Source: Xaviernesmea oryzae
GTDB lineage: Bacteria > Pseudomonadota > Alphaproteobacteria > Rhizobiales > Rhizobiaceae
Reading direction: 5' to 3'
Assembly (NCBI RefSeq): GCF_900177415.1
Contig: NZ_FXAF01000008.1
Coordinates: 479,433-543,432, forward strand
Length of the DNA stretch: 64,000 nucleotides
Of the stretch, positions 8,894-17,157 are shown in pieces. The translations under genes and the position numbers were made by a program. Under the pieces are notes generated by a model. That model was not told where the DNA came from, made no database searches, and worked only from the letters and a program-made list of their open reading frames with translations. Position 1 is the stretch's first letter; each line of letters starts with the position of its first letter.

Positions 8894-9496
8894 ATGGCCT
8901 ATCGTTTCTCGAATTACAACGACCTTGCTGCGGTCTATCAGTTGGGGACAGATTACTTTATCCACCATCGCACCGGTGAGCAGGAAGCCGTGCTGGTGAT
9001 GACACCGCACGGCGGCAAAATCGAAAAAACTGCCTCGATCATTGCTGACGAGATCGCAGGGCAGGAATACGCATTCTATGCGTTCGAAGGCAATCTGGCC
9101 GCAGGCAACCTGTTCGAGCTTCATATTCCTTCAGAGGAATTCGACGAGCCGCAGTCATTGGACCTGGCCGGCAAAGCGACCCTCGTCATCGCCATCCATG
9201 GCCGCAAGGACTATGACGACGCCGAGACGATTTGGATGGGCGGCCTCGACACAGAGTCACGGCAGGCGATCGGCAAGGCGCTTACCGAAACCGGGTTCAA
9301 AATCGATGACGACCCGCCCAAATTCCGCGGCCGGGACGCATCCAATATCTGCAATCGTGGGAAAACAGAGAAGGGTGTGCAGCTGGAAATTCCTTTCAGC
9401 CTGCGACAGAGCTTCATCGCGCAACCCGAAGAACGACTTCGGTTGGTCAATGCTGTGCGCGCCGCGATTGCCGGCCTTGTCCCTACAGGCATGTAA
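8894..9496 (+). CDS. Poly-gamma-glutamate hydrolase family protein (PghP/YjqB-like)
   Basis: A 200-residue member of the poly-gamma-glutamate hydrolase family, zinc amidohydrolases first known from Bacillus phages that cut gamma-linked glutamate capsule polymers. Visible family motifs are TPHGGKIE at about 37-44, carrying the likely metal ligands His and Glu, IAIHGRKD at about 96-103 and WMGGLD near 114. The length is normal and no signal peptide is seen, so it is probably cytoplasmic. It begins 24 bases after the preceding gene and may be cotranscribed with it. Presence in an accessory region with other phage-related or defence-like genes suggests a horizontally acquired function. Substrate in a rhizobium is unknown. 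Confidence 0.85.
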   Translation: MAYRFSNYNDLAAVYQLGTDYFIHHRTGEQEAVLVMTPHGGKIEKTASIIADEIAGQEYAFYAFEGNLAAGNLFELHIPSEEFDEPQSLDLAGKATLVIAIHGRKDYDDAETIWMGGLDTESRQAIGKALTETGFKIDDDPPKFRGRDASNICNRGKTEKGVQLEIPFSLRQSFIAQPEERLRLVNAVRAAIAGLVPTGM

Positions 9497-9507
9497 GGAA
9501 AGGTGCT

Positions 9508-10024
9508 GTGGGACAGGCAAACCAGAAGAAGATAACGCAGCGGGCGATTCTCGAGACCGAGGAACGCTGCATCTACCGCGCGGCGGCCCCGACCACCATC
9601 GAACACATGCCGCCCCTTGTCCTGTTCCTGAAGTGCCAGCGCCCCAAGGGCCTTGAGTTCGCCGCCTGCAAGGAATGCAATAACGGCACCAAAGACGCCG
9701 ATGCGGTGGCAGCTCTTTGTTCCCGCCTCAGCAACGCTGACCGCGATCCCTACTGGGAGAACGGGGATGGCGACACATCGCTGCATACTGTTGAACGGGA
9801 CGCTCCTGGCGTGAGGGATGAGGTCTTCGACGCAAGGAAAGCGTCGACCAGTTGGATGAGGGGGCGGAGCGGGGTGCTGACACCCAAGACCATTCTCGTA
9901 GCCGATGGTCCTCTGCCGAAGGCCTACCTCGATGTTTTTCGCGGCGAAACTGGGCATCGCTTTATACCGCGAACATGTCGGGATGCCGCTTGCTCTGGAT
10001 GGTGGGGTACAAAAGACATCGTAA
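9508..10024 (+). pseudogene. HNH-like zinc-binding protein gene, frameshifted near 9930
   Basis: The N-terminal part reads as an HNH or zinc-ribbon type protein with TIEHMPPL, RPKGLEFAACKECNNGTKDAD and a long helical tail. After about residue 141 the frame runs out of family-like sequence. In the +1 register from about 9931 the text continues as FAAKLGIALYREHVGMPLAL and ends with TAA at 10022-10024, which fits the expected C-terminus better. This suggests a one-base indel near 9925-9940. CIYR near residue 21 replaces the Cys pair (CIYC) expected in such zinc sites, a second sign of decay. It begins 12 bases after the hydrolase gene and may once have been in that operon. Confidence 0.55.
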
Positions 10025-10122
10025 ATTATCATGGATAGAAAACTCGTATCTGGCTTGATCGCGCAAGGGTTGTTGGGGCAAGCTCGCAATCTGCTACCCC
10101 CGATAAACCCAGGGACAATTAA

Positions 10123-10856
10123 ATGGAATCTGAGGCGATCGTTTCTCTGACAGGCTCGACGCTCACCTATGACTACAAGGAGCTGCCGTCACGGTGCTCC
10201 GATGATGAGATCAAGAACTATGTCCGCCGCACCCGGGAGCTGTTCAATCCCACCGCGCGAGACTTCGACGACGCGCGAAATACTGAGTGGTTTATTCGCA
10301 GTTATCTTGCGTTGAAATATGTACTGGCATCTACGGTGCTGGCAAACTCAGCAGAATATGCAGAGCAGCCAAATCTTCAGGTCACGTTGCCATACCTTCG
10401 GTACTACACATTGCTGAATTGCAGCCGTTCATTTCTGTTAACGCTCCCATGTCTCGATTGGCGTGGTGAGACGACGATCGAAATGACACACAGTAATATT
10501 CTCAATCTCACTGGTGACAAGCTCAAGCGACTTGATCGGCGGCACGAGATAGCCATTAAACCAAGGCTTCTGGCCGCAAAGGATCAGCGCGAACTGTTCT
10601 CATACCGTTTTCCTTCCACGGGCTTGGGGATCTTCGGCGATGAGGTCGTGACCGTCGATGAGGTGGTTGGAATTGCCAGGCTTCTAACAGAGCTCGCTCA
10701 AATCAATCTAGCTTGCTTAGAAAGCTTGATGCAGAAGCATCATTCGGATCGGCGGTTTGGGCTGCTTGATGTCGACGATATGTGGCACACAATGCGATTC
10801 AACGGCGCCACTGCGTCTCTGATTGACGATGAAGATTATACTCGTGTCGCTTATTT
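10123..10856 (+). pseudogene. Unknown protein, 5' part of a gene interrupted by IS66
   Basis: An open frame for about 245 residues with no recognised domain. It is mostly helical with a conserved-looking FIRSYLALKYVLAS segment near 57-70. It reads straight into the IS66 left end, where a stop inside the inverted repeat (TAA 10858-10860) ends it. Joining base 10848 to 13331 restores the frame through 53 further codons to TGA at 13487-13489, giving about 294 residues. The gene therefore was intact until a recent insertion. Function unknown. Confidence 0.7.
10849..10856. repeat. IS66 target-site duplication, left copy
   Basis: GCTTATTT directly precedes the IS66 left end and is repeated exactly at 13331-13338. 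Eight base pairs is the usual duplication length for IS66. Confidence 0.95.
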
Positions 10857-10931
10857 GTAAGCGGTGTCTTGACCCCACCTTCCGGATCAGTGCGCGATTG
10901 TTGATGTTGTCGCCGAACGAGGCTTCGACAT

Positions 10932-11360
10932 ATGACGATTACAGGGTTTACGCATGGCACCAGTGAAGATGTGCCGTTGCAGCGGTTTGAGGTTTTCACC
11001 GGAACAGGGCGTCGCCGCGACTGGAGCGACGAAGAGAAGGACCGCATTGTCGCCGAGAGTTATAGCGGCGAGATGTCGGTCAGTGCTGTTGCGCGTCGGC
11101 ATGGGTTGTCGCCCGGCCAATTGTTTACCTGGCGCCGGCAGGTGCGAAGTCAGGCGAAGCAAGAAGCACCGCCTATGTTTGTGCCAGCGGTAATTGATCG
11201 TCCGGCAGATCTACCCCCAACGCTGAGAAAGACGGCGAGAAGCTCTCGTCCAATAGCGGCAATCGAGCTGGAAGTCGGTGGCGCGATCGTCAGGATCGCA
11301 TCGGGTACGGACCGCGCAACCATTACCGCCGTCATCCATGCCTTGAAGGCTCAGCCGTGA
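10932..11360 (+). CDS. tnpA: IS66 accessory protein TnpA
   Basis: A 142-residue IS66 TnpA with an N-terminal helix-turn-helix of the transposase-8 type (WSDEEKDRIVAESYSGEMSV, then ARRHGLSPGQLFTWRRQ). It binds element DNA and is needed with TnpB for transposition of IS66 elements. Its stop overlaps the tnpB start by four bases (ATGATC context at 11357-11360 with GTGATC), so translation of the two is coupled. Confidence 0.9.
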   Translation: MTITGFTHGTSEDVPLQRFEVFTGTGRRRDWSDEEKDRIVAESYSGEMSVSAVARRHGLSPGQLFTWRRQVRSQAKQEAPPMFVPAVIDRPADLPPTLRKTARSSRPIAAIELEVGGAIVRIASGTDRATITAVIHALKAQP

Positions 11361-11713
11361 TCGGTCCGTCCGGTGCGGTAAAGGTGATGATCGCCACCAA
11401 GCCCGTCGATTTCCGTAAAGGTGCTGAGGGATTGGCGGCGCTCGTGAAGGCGGAGATGGGTGCTGACCCATTCTCTGGCACGATCTATGTGTTCCGCGCC
11501 AAACGAACGGACCGGATCAAGCTGATCTTCTGGGATGGCAGCGGCGTGTGCCTGGTTGCCAAGCGGCTTGAGGATGGCGAATTCCATTGGCCTCGAATGC
11601 AGGACGGCGCGATGCATCTGACGGCGGCCCAGTTCTCGGCATTGTTCGAGGGATTGGACTGGAAACGCGTTCATGCTCCGAGCGAAACGCGAGCGCCGGT
11701 AAAGGCTGGATGA
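11357..11713 (+). CDS. tnpB: IS66 accessory protein TnpB
   Basis: A 118-residue IS66 Orf2/TnpB of standard length. Typical family text is visible: TKPVDFRKGAEGLAALV near 14-30, IYVFRAKRTDRIKLIFWD near 43-60, and the C-terminal FEGLDWKRV. It starts with GTG overlapping tnpA. Required for IS66 transposition but has no known catalytic site. Confidence 0.93.
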   Translation: MIGPSGAVKVMIATKPVDFRKGAEGLAALVKAEMGADPFSGTIYVFRAKRTDRIKLIFWDGSGVCLVAKRLEDGEFHWPRMQDGAMHLTAAQFSALFEGLDWKRVHAPSETRAPVKAG

Positions 11714-11784
11714 CGGCCGCGACCAATTGAATCAGCGTCATCCAGCCTCTCGATCCGAGCGGTAAAATATGCTGTTCTCGATCC

Positions 11785-13317
11785 ATGGCGATAACGGCGG
11801 ACGAGCTTCCGGATGATCTGAACGCGCTGAAAGCGATGGTGCTTTCGCGCGAGGCGGAGAACGCCCGTCTGCGTCAGATCATCAAGGAATTGCAGCGCCA
11901 CCGGTTCGGTCGCCGTGCCGAGACGCTCCCAGAAGATCAGCTCCTGCTTGGGCTTGAAGAGGCCGAGCAAGTCGAGGCTGCCGGTCTGGAGGACAACGAG
12001 CAAGCCTCTCCCGCTGTTCGACAGGCGCAGGTCGCCAAACGCCGCACGAACAGAGGTTCGCTGCCAGCCCATCTGCCGCGCATCGAGATCGTGGTCGATA
12101 TAGATGACCACGCCTGTCCCTGCTGCCGCAACGACCTGCATCGCATCGGCGAAGACGCCAGCGAGAAGCTGGACCTTGTGCCCGCCCAATTCCGCGTTCT
12201 TGTGGTGCGTCGGCCAAAATATGCCTGCCGGGCCTGCGAGGAGGTCGTTGTTCAGGCTCCGGCCCCGGCGAGACTAATTGAAGGCGGCATTCCGACCGAG
12301 GCGACCGTCGCTCAGGTGCTGGTTTCCAAATATGCCGACCACTTGCCGCTGTATCGCCAGGCGCAAGTCTACAAGCGTCAGGGCATCGACCTCGACCGTT
12401 CGACGCTCGCCGATTGGGTCGGCCGCGCCGCTTGGCATCTGCGTCCTGTCCATCAACGGCTGCTCGATCATTTGAAGTCGTCGTCCAAGCTTTTTGCCGA
12501 CGAGACGACGGCCCCGGTGCTCGACCCTGGGCGCGGCAAAACCAAAACCGGCCAGCTCTGGGCCTATGCGCGGGATGACAGGCCGTGGCATGGCGAGGAC
12601 CCACCCGGCGTCGCTTATGTCTACGCGCCGGACCGTAAAGGTGAGCGACCGATGGCCCATCTCGACGGCTTCGTCGGTATTCTGCAGGTCGACGGCTACA
12701 GTGGATATCGCCCGCTCGCGGCAAAGAACACCGTGTCACTGGCATTCTGCTGGTCCCACGTTCGCCGCCGCTTCTATGAACTCGCCGCGGCCGGTCCGGC
12801 ACCCATTGCCAGCGAGGCGCTCAAACGCATCGCCGAACTTTACAAGATTGAAGACGAGATACGTGGCCTCGCACACGAGAAGCGTAGCGCCACGCGCCAA
12901 GAAAAGAGCCGACCGATCACCGACAGCCTCGCTCCCTGGCTGCGCGAACAGCTCGGCCTCATTAGTCAGAAGACGAAGCTCGCCGAAGCGATCCGCTATG
13001 CCCTGTCACGATGGGAAGGATTGACCCGCTTTATTGACGACGGCCGTATCGAGATCGACTCCAACATCGTCGAACGATCCATCAGGCCAATTGCCCTCAA
13101 TCGCAAGAATGCGCTGTTTGCCGGTTCCGACGCCGGGGCAGAACACTGGGCAACCATCGCGTCACTTATCGAAACCGCCAAGCTCAACGATGTCGAGCCG
13201 CTCGCCTATCTCTCGGACATCCTCACCAGGATCGTCAACGGGCATCCAAATACCCAGATCGATGACCTGCTGCCGTGGGCCTACGCCGCAAAGCCCGAAC
13301 TCAAAGCCGTGGCCTAA
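11785..13317 (+). CDS. tnpC: IS66 transposase TnpC
   Basis: A 510-residue IS66 DDE transposase. It has an N-terminal leucine-zipper-like coiled coil (about 10-50), a zinc-binding CPCCRNDL and CRACE region (about 111-155), the catalytic core with LFADETTAPVLDPG near 236-249 and DGYSGYRPLA near 302-311, and the C-terminal IEIDSNIVERSIRPIAL near 421-437, which carries the last acidic residue. Length is normal and no disruption is seen. The stop lies 13 bases inside the right terminal repeat. Confidence 0.95.
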   Translation: MAITADELPDDLNALKAMVLSREAENARLRQIIKELQRHRFGRRAETLPEDQLLLGLEEAEQVEAAGLEDNEQASPAVRQAQVAKRRTNRGSLPAHLPRIEIVVDIDDHACPCCRNDLHRIGEDASEKLDLVPAQFRVLVVRRPKYACRACEEVVVQAPAPARLIEGGIPTEATVAQVLVSKYADHLPLYRQAQVYKRQGIDLDRSTLADWVGRAAWHLRPVHQRLLDHLKSSSKLFADETTAPVLDPGRGKTKTGQLWAYARDDRPWHGEDPPGVAYVYAPDRKGERPMAHLDGFVGILQVDGYSGYRPLAAKNTVSLAFCWSHVRRRFYELAAAGPAPIASEALKRIAELYKIEDEIRGLAHEKRSATRQEKSRPITDSLAPWLREQLGLISQKTKLAEAIRYALSRWEGLTRFIDDGRIEIDSNIVERSIRPIALNRKNALFAGSDAGAEHWATIASLIETAKLNDVEPLAYLSDILTRIVNGHPNTQIDDLLPWAYAAKPELKAVA

Positions 13318-13330
13318 GAACACCGCTTAC

Positions 13331-13489
13331 GCTTATTTTGTCCGAAAATATAGCAGCCCCGCATCGTTGGCGGCCTTAGCCACCGCTGGGCTGGTGGAAG
13401 ATTTCTTTGGCGCGTGGTCTGCGGACGATGACGCGGAAGGAGCTTTCAACCCTGATCGCAACTGGAATTTACTGCTGGATCTCTGGTGA
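13331..13489 (+). pseudogene. 3' part of the gene interrupted by IS66
   Basis: Begins with the right copy of the duplication (GCTTATTT) and continues the frame of the 5' part at 10123-10856 for 53 codons to TGA. The tail ends in NPDRNWNLLLDLW. It has no start of its own and would not be translated separately. Confidence 0.7.
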
Positions 13490-13528
13490 TACTCGATAAT
13501 GACAAGAGGCCAGAGCCAGGTCTCGCAG

Positions 13529-14104
13529 CTATCGGGCGTTGGTTTTGATCCAGCTTGGCCAATCAATCAAACCATGGTCCGCGACGATATCTATGGAATC
13601 AGGCAGCACACGGTCGCAAAACAAGATGACATTCATGCAGTTCCAACGAGCGCCCGGAACGACTAGGCCATCAAACTCCAAAAAGTGCGCAGCTTCCGCG
13701 ATATCCTGTGAGCGTGGGTACTCGTCGCTCACGCGATCATAAGAAAGTTGGCCGTACCGGGATGTGTCGAGCCCAAGAGCTCGCAATGCCTCAAGATCGA
13801 CTAGCTGAAGTGCCCGATCTACTGATACTTCCAGCTCATGGACACCGTATTCCACCTTTGAAGGAAAGACCGGTTGACCCCTTCCGAGATGAAAATACAT
13901 TTCAGCTATGGCACCATCACGTTCCTGGGATGTGTAGAGCACATCAAACGTTCCGTCATCCCAGCGGCCGCCCGCACGAGCACAATCGACAGGTGACCTT
14001 CCCTTTCGGACTACACGCCACACCGTACCCTCGAACCGCACAGGGGCGAGGGCTTCGATGACATCGATGAGCGCATTATCCCGGCTTCTGCGAGTGTGGA
14101 CCAT
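13529..14104 (-). CDS. RES-domain toxin
   Basis: A 191-residue RES-domain protein. The family is named for conserved Arg, Glu and Ser: here R near 49 in GGRWD with preceding ARAGG, E near 68 in AEMYFHLG, and a later Ser. RES toxins of the RES-Xre modules degrade NAD+ in cells and so arrest growth. The gene lies three bases after its antitoxin gene, in the usual antitoxin-first order. The length is in the normal range. The sequence appears intact, so the pair is likely functional as a plasmid or island stability module. Confidence 0.88.
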   Translation of the reverse strand: MVHTRRSRDNALIDVIEALAPVRFEGTVWRVVRKGRSPVDCARAGGRWDDGTFDVLYTSQERDGAIAEMYFHLGRGQPVFPSKVEYGVHELEVSVDRALQLVDLEALRALGLDTSRYGQLSYDRVSDEYPRSQDIAEAAHFLEFDGLVVPGARWNCMNVILFCDRVLPDSIDIVADHGLIDWPSWIKTNAR

Positions 14105-14107
14105 GCT

Positions 14108-14455
14108 TTACAGGAAAACCTCGTTATCGAGTCGGTCGATGACCTTCAGCACTTCGATAGCACGGTCCTGATGGATAAGGTCAATCGCCCGCTCACCGTT
14201 CAGTTGCGGATGGCGAGCATAAAGCCAGGTCCTGATCTCGTCTGACGAGTAATAGTCTGTCAGGCGCGTAACAACGTAATGCAGGTCGGAAAGGATCAAC
14301 TCGTTCCGTGGCTGAGGCTTTATATCGCCTGCACGCCAACGTGAAACAGTGGCTTTCGACACGTCCATGATATTAGCGATATCGGTACCTTTTAGACCGC
14401 CTGCCTCGCCAATCTCGTTTAAAAATCTTGGTACTGCTCCCTGCATGGTACTCAT
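14108..14455 (-). CDS. Xre/MbcA/ParS-type antitoxin (DUF2384)
   Basis: A 115-residue antitoxin with an N-terminal helix-turn-helix (GTDIANIMDVSKATVSRWRA, about 24-43) and a C-terminal MbcA/ParS toxin-binding region (SSDEIRTWLYARHPQLNGE, about 70-88, then ALDLI-like helix and IDRL). It neutralises the RES protein encoded next and probably represses the operon. Its ATG overlaps the stop of the upstream 457-residue gene (ATGA), which suggests translation from a longer transcript. A separate promoter inside the upstream gene cannot be excluded. Confidence 0.88.
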   Translation of the reverse strand: MSTMQGAVPRFLNEIGEAGGLKGTDIANIMDVSKATVSRWRAGDIKPQPRNELILSDLHYVVTRLTDYYSSDEIRTWLYARHPQLNGERAIDLIHQDRAIEVLKVIDRLDNEVFL

Positions 14456-15825
14456 CGCATTTGCTGTATGTTATCGGAATGACCAGAAGTCCTTGGGTTA
14501 GCCGCCGTCTTGGCACGCGGTGCCCCTTTGCCACGAGCTTCGTGCATTACAGCCAGAGTATCGCTGAGCTTCACGACGCGTCCGTGATGATCGGTAAGGC
14601 GTTTCGTCAAACTTGCAGCTCCCTTCTCGTCAATGCCAAATCTCTGGGCGTCCTTGAGGTTCGGTCTCAGGTCCTTGATGGTCCTAGAGATACGTTCAGT
14701 CTCACGCAACGGTTTCTCTAGGAAAAACTGCTCCCTGTTATGATCCGGAACGGCAGTGAATACTTCCACGGCCGCGAAAGCCTGACGCGCCGCATGCTGG
14801 CGGGTGTCGGACACCATATTGGTGACGCCATGCACACAGCACACATCCTGACAGCCAAGGGCACGTTTGCCGCCGCGCGCACTGGATAGAAACTCAAGCT
14901 CATTCCTCTTGAGGGATTTCGCCAGTCCAGGAATGGGAACGTATGTTGTTTTTCCAAAGCCGCTGTCTTCATCACGCGGCTCTGGCTCTTTGTGCCAGGA
15001 TCGCGCATCGAACTGGTTTCGCTCCATAATGCCATGTGCCAGTCCAGACGCTGCTCCAAAGGCGAGAGCCGCCTGGCCGAGCAAGCCGTCAAGATGATCG
15101 ATGATAATCGGGCAGCCAAGATTGTGGATGCCCTGCAGCGACAGCAGGAATTGCCGCGTCGTTTGCGGCCGCGCTTCATGGCCGAGGCCCGAGAGACGTA
15201 GCCACAGATTGTCAAACGGCAAATCGTTTAGGGCGCTGACGACCTCGCTGCGTTGCGATGCATCGTTGATCGCGACATGCGAATGGATGACCGGATAGTC
15301 GATGGCGATATGCTTACCACCCTCGCGATCGAGTGCGTCACGTAACGCGAGGCAGGAAGTACGGTCGACCGCCAGCCAATCAGCATTGTCCGGATCGGCA
15401 AGAAAATGGGTCGGGGAGAGAACCGTATCAACGCTGCTCGCGACAGCGAACCGGGCGATTTGCCCGATTACATCGGTGGAGGCGTCAGAGGAAAAATGTT
15501 GTGGCCCTAACAGCTCGCCGGCAACAGCCCATGGCGCATTGCGCACTGCACCGGCAAAGCGCGCGCGTGCACTTAGTTCCGCAACCTGCGTGTCGAGGAC
15601 GATCTCAACACCGTCGCGACGTAGGTCGGCAATGAAATCCTTCTGAAAAGGAAAGCGCGACGCCTCGATGACGACACGCCGAATGGGCAACCGCCCAGCT
15701 GCATAAAGCTCTCCGAACTTCTTATGAGCTTCACCGATTCGAATGAAATGGGCGATAGGACTTGCGGGATTACGGAATGCTATGACGTTGTTTCCGGCCA
15801 TGGCCATGTTCCAAAGCGGTTTCAC
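14452..15825 (-). CDS. Unknown protein coupled to the RES-Xre module, possible TIM-barrel
   Basis: A 457-residue protein not recognised. Residues 40-330 alternate short hydrophobic strands and helices, as in a TIM barrel (VVIEAS near 46-51, VEIVLDTQ near 73-80, HIAIDYPVIHSHV near 171-183, CPIIIDHLDG near 238-247). A Cys-rich stretch (LGCQDVCCVHGV) lies near 328-339. The C-terminal 120 residues look helical and basic, with AKTAANP near the end. There is some resemblance to tRNA-guanine transglycosylase-like barrels, but I cannot confirm it. Alternative starts at 15807 or 15801 exist. Its stop overlaps the antitoxin start, so all three genes form one minus-strand operon. Confidence 0.7.
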   Translation of the reverse strand: MKPLWNMAMAGNNVIAFRNPASPIAHFIRIGEAHKKFGELYAAGRLPIRRVVIEASRFPFQKDFIADLRRDGVEIVLDTQVAELSARARFAGAVRNAPWAVAGELLGPQHFSSDASTDVIGQIARFAVASSVDTVLSPTHFLADPDNADWLAVDRTSCLALRDALDREGGKHIAIDYPVIHSHVAINDASQRSEVVSALNDLPFDNLWLRLSGLGHEARPQTTRQFLLSLQGIHNLGCPIIIDHLDGLLGQAALAFGAASGLAHGIMERNQFDARSWHKEPEPRDEDSGFGKTTYVPIPGLAKSLKRNELEFLSSARGGKRALGCQDVCCVHGVTNMVSDTRQHAARQAFAAVEVFTAVPDHNREQFFLEKPLRETERISRTIKDLRPNLKDAQRFGIDEKGAASLTKRLTDHHGRVVKLSDTLAVMHEARGKGAPRAKTAANPRTSGHSDNIQQMR

Positions 15826-15965
15826 AAAATAAAAATATGAAACTAAAATGATAAAGTCAAAGGATTTGTTCCATATCCGTTCGTGTAAATGGGGGGAACT
15901 CTATTGCTAAGAAAGTTAATTTTGCCCTAAATGGTTGTAGTTGTTAAGTAATCGTCGGCTTGAGC

Positions 15966-16826
15966 ATGACCAAAGAAGACAGCTTTGATGAACGAGATAT
16001 CGAGGATCACGACCCGCCGATGCCGCGGGACCCCGAGGAAATCGAGATGCACGAACTCGAGCATGCCCTCCGGGGCCTGACCCTGCTCGGCGACGACACC
16101 TACCTCGGCATGCAGGCCATGAACATTGCTGTCGTCGACAAGTTCATCATGCCCATTGAGACGGACGCGCGAAGCTGGCGGGCACGCGACGAGGGCATAG
16201 ACATGGCCGGTGCCATGTTCCTGAATGCGCAAAGCCAGATGTGGCTTTTTTCGGTCTACGAACTTCTGCGGACCTGGCGAGAGCGTGCCAAGAACGTGCA
16301 GAAATGGGCGGCAAATGGTGGCCTTGATATGAAGATTTCTGCGTTGGAAGCCGATAAAGGCTTTCATCACCTTAACCGGACCGCCTTCGCAAAGGTTCTT
16401 CGCCGTATCAAAACGGATGCGGCAAGTTTACAGGCAATCAAGGACGATCTGGCCCGCACTCACGTTCTTTTCGGAGAATTGGAATTTCTCAGGGTGGCGC
16501 TCGCCAGACACGAAGTTTCAGGCCGGCCGAAACTTATGGCCTATGCGCCCGGATACGCACGTATCGACATGTGGACCGGCAGCATGAGCTACGAATTGAG
16601 CATCGGCCACATAGTTCTCGGAGAAGTGACGCGTCGAAGCATCGCCGATGGCTTGCGAGCTCTTACGACGGACAGGACGGTCCCGACACCTGAGTCCCTG
16701 GCTGATTTCGATGCTTTTATGAAGCTGTCTCCAGAGGCTCATCCATTCGACCCACCGACCGAGAACTCGCCGAAGGACTGCATCGGTTTAGGGGAAGGGT
16801 CGCCAACGGCGAGCAGTTCGTCCTAG
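15966..16826 (+). CDS. Hypothetical protein with charged N-terminus
   Basis: A 286-residue soluble protein not recognised. The first 30 residues are acidic and Pro-rich. The middle is helical (QMWLFSVYELLRTWRERAK, about 97-115) and a beta-like segment follows near 200-230 (YARIDMWTGSMSYELSIGHI). I chose ATG 15966 over TTG 15960. It is divergent from the 457-residue gene across an AT-rich 140-base gap that probably holds both promoters. No signal peptide or membrane span. It could be cargo of the same island. Confidence 0.65.
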   Translation: MTKEDSFDERDIEDHDPPMPRDPEEIEMHELEHALRGLTLLGDDTYLGMQAMNIAVVDKFIMPIETDARSWRARDEGIDMAGAMFLNAQSQMWLFSVYELLRTWRERAKNVQKWAANGGLDMKISALEADKGFHHLNRTAFAKVLRRIKTDAASLQAIKDDLARTHVLFGELEFLRVALARHEVSGRPKLMAYAPGYARIDMWTGSMSYELSIGHIVLGEVTRRSIADGLRALTTDRTVPTPESLADFDAFMKLSPEAHPFDPPTENSPKDCIGLGEGSPTASSSS

Positions 16827-17157
16827 CTGGTGGTATACCCATGAGTTTTTTGACACCGTTGAGAATGTCGCTCAGACTGAACGGCGCTGCAGAGATTTCG
16901 TGGCTAGGCGGCTGTCGCGATCTCCAATGTAACGCAATAGGCAATATCACTAAGAATCAGCACTTTATGTTAATAGGCCAACGGGTCAATGGTTCGTATC
17001 CGTTCAAGAGCTTTAAAGGAGCGATAGCGTCATGTCGGTGCCGATACTGCCCGGTGCGCTCGAGCCGACAGTGTCAGAGCTGACATACCGGAACCCACAG
17101 TACCGCGGCCGAACGCGCTGCCTGCACCAGCGCCGTTGACTGCGCCATCGCGAAGTT
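16827..17157. other. Noncoding gap
   Basis: Nothing convincing is coded here. A tRNA-like T-arm string (GGTTCGTATCC near 16991-17001) has no matching acceptor or anticodon arms. A 35-codon frame at 17032-17139 follows an AAGGAG but has no family resemblance. Confidence 0.5.
17032..17139 (+). CDS. Possible small protein (35 aa), doubtful
   Basis: ATG 17032 follows AAGGAG at about 17015-17020 by 11 bases and opens 35 codons ending in TGA. The product is basic at its C-terminus. There is no known relative and the spacing is long, so it may be a remnant or chance frame. Confidence 0.2.
   Translation: MSVPILPGALEPTVSELTYRNPQYRGRTRCLHQRR

Larger units (their letters stand above)
10857..13330 (+). 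mobile_element. Complete IS66-family insertion sequence (2474 bp)
   Basis: The left terminus GTAAGCGGTGTCTT and right terminus AGAACACCGCTTAC form inverted repeats identical over the outer 11 bases. The element carries intact tnpA, tnpB and tnpC in the canonical order and is bounded by a perfect 8-bp duplication, GCTTATTT. All three reading frames are open, so it may still be active and the insertion looks recent. Confidence 0.95.

Noticed and set aside
14428..14721. Plus-strand frame of 97 codons opposite the unknown protein and antitoxin genes
   Set aside because: Overlaps two better-supported coding frames on the minus strand and has no family resemblance or ribosome site.
16980..17010. 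A tRNA T-arm-like string (GGTTCGTATCC), possible att site
   Set aside because: No acceptor stem, D-arm or anticodon arm can be paired with it, and no repeat of the string was noticed elsewhere.
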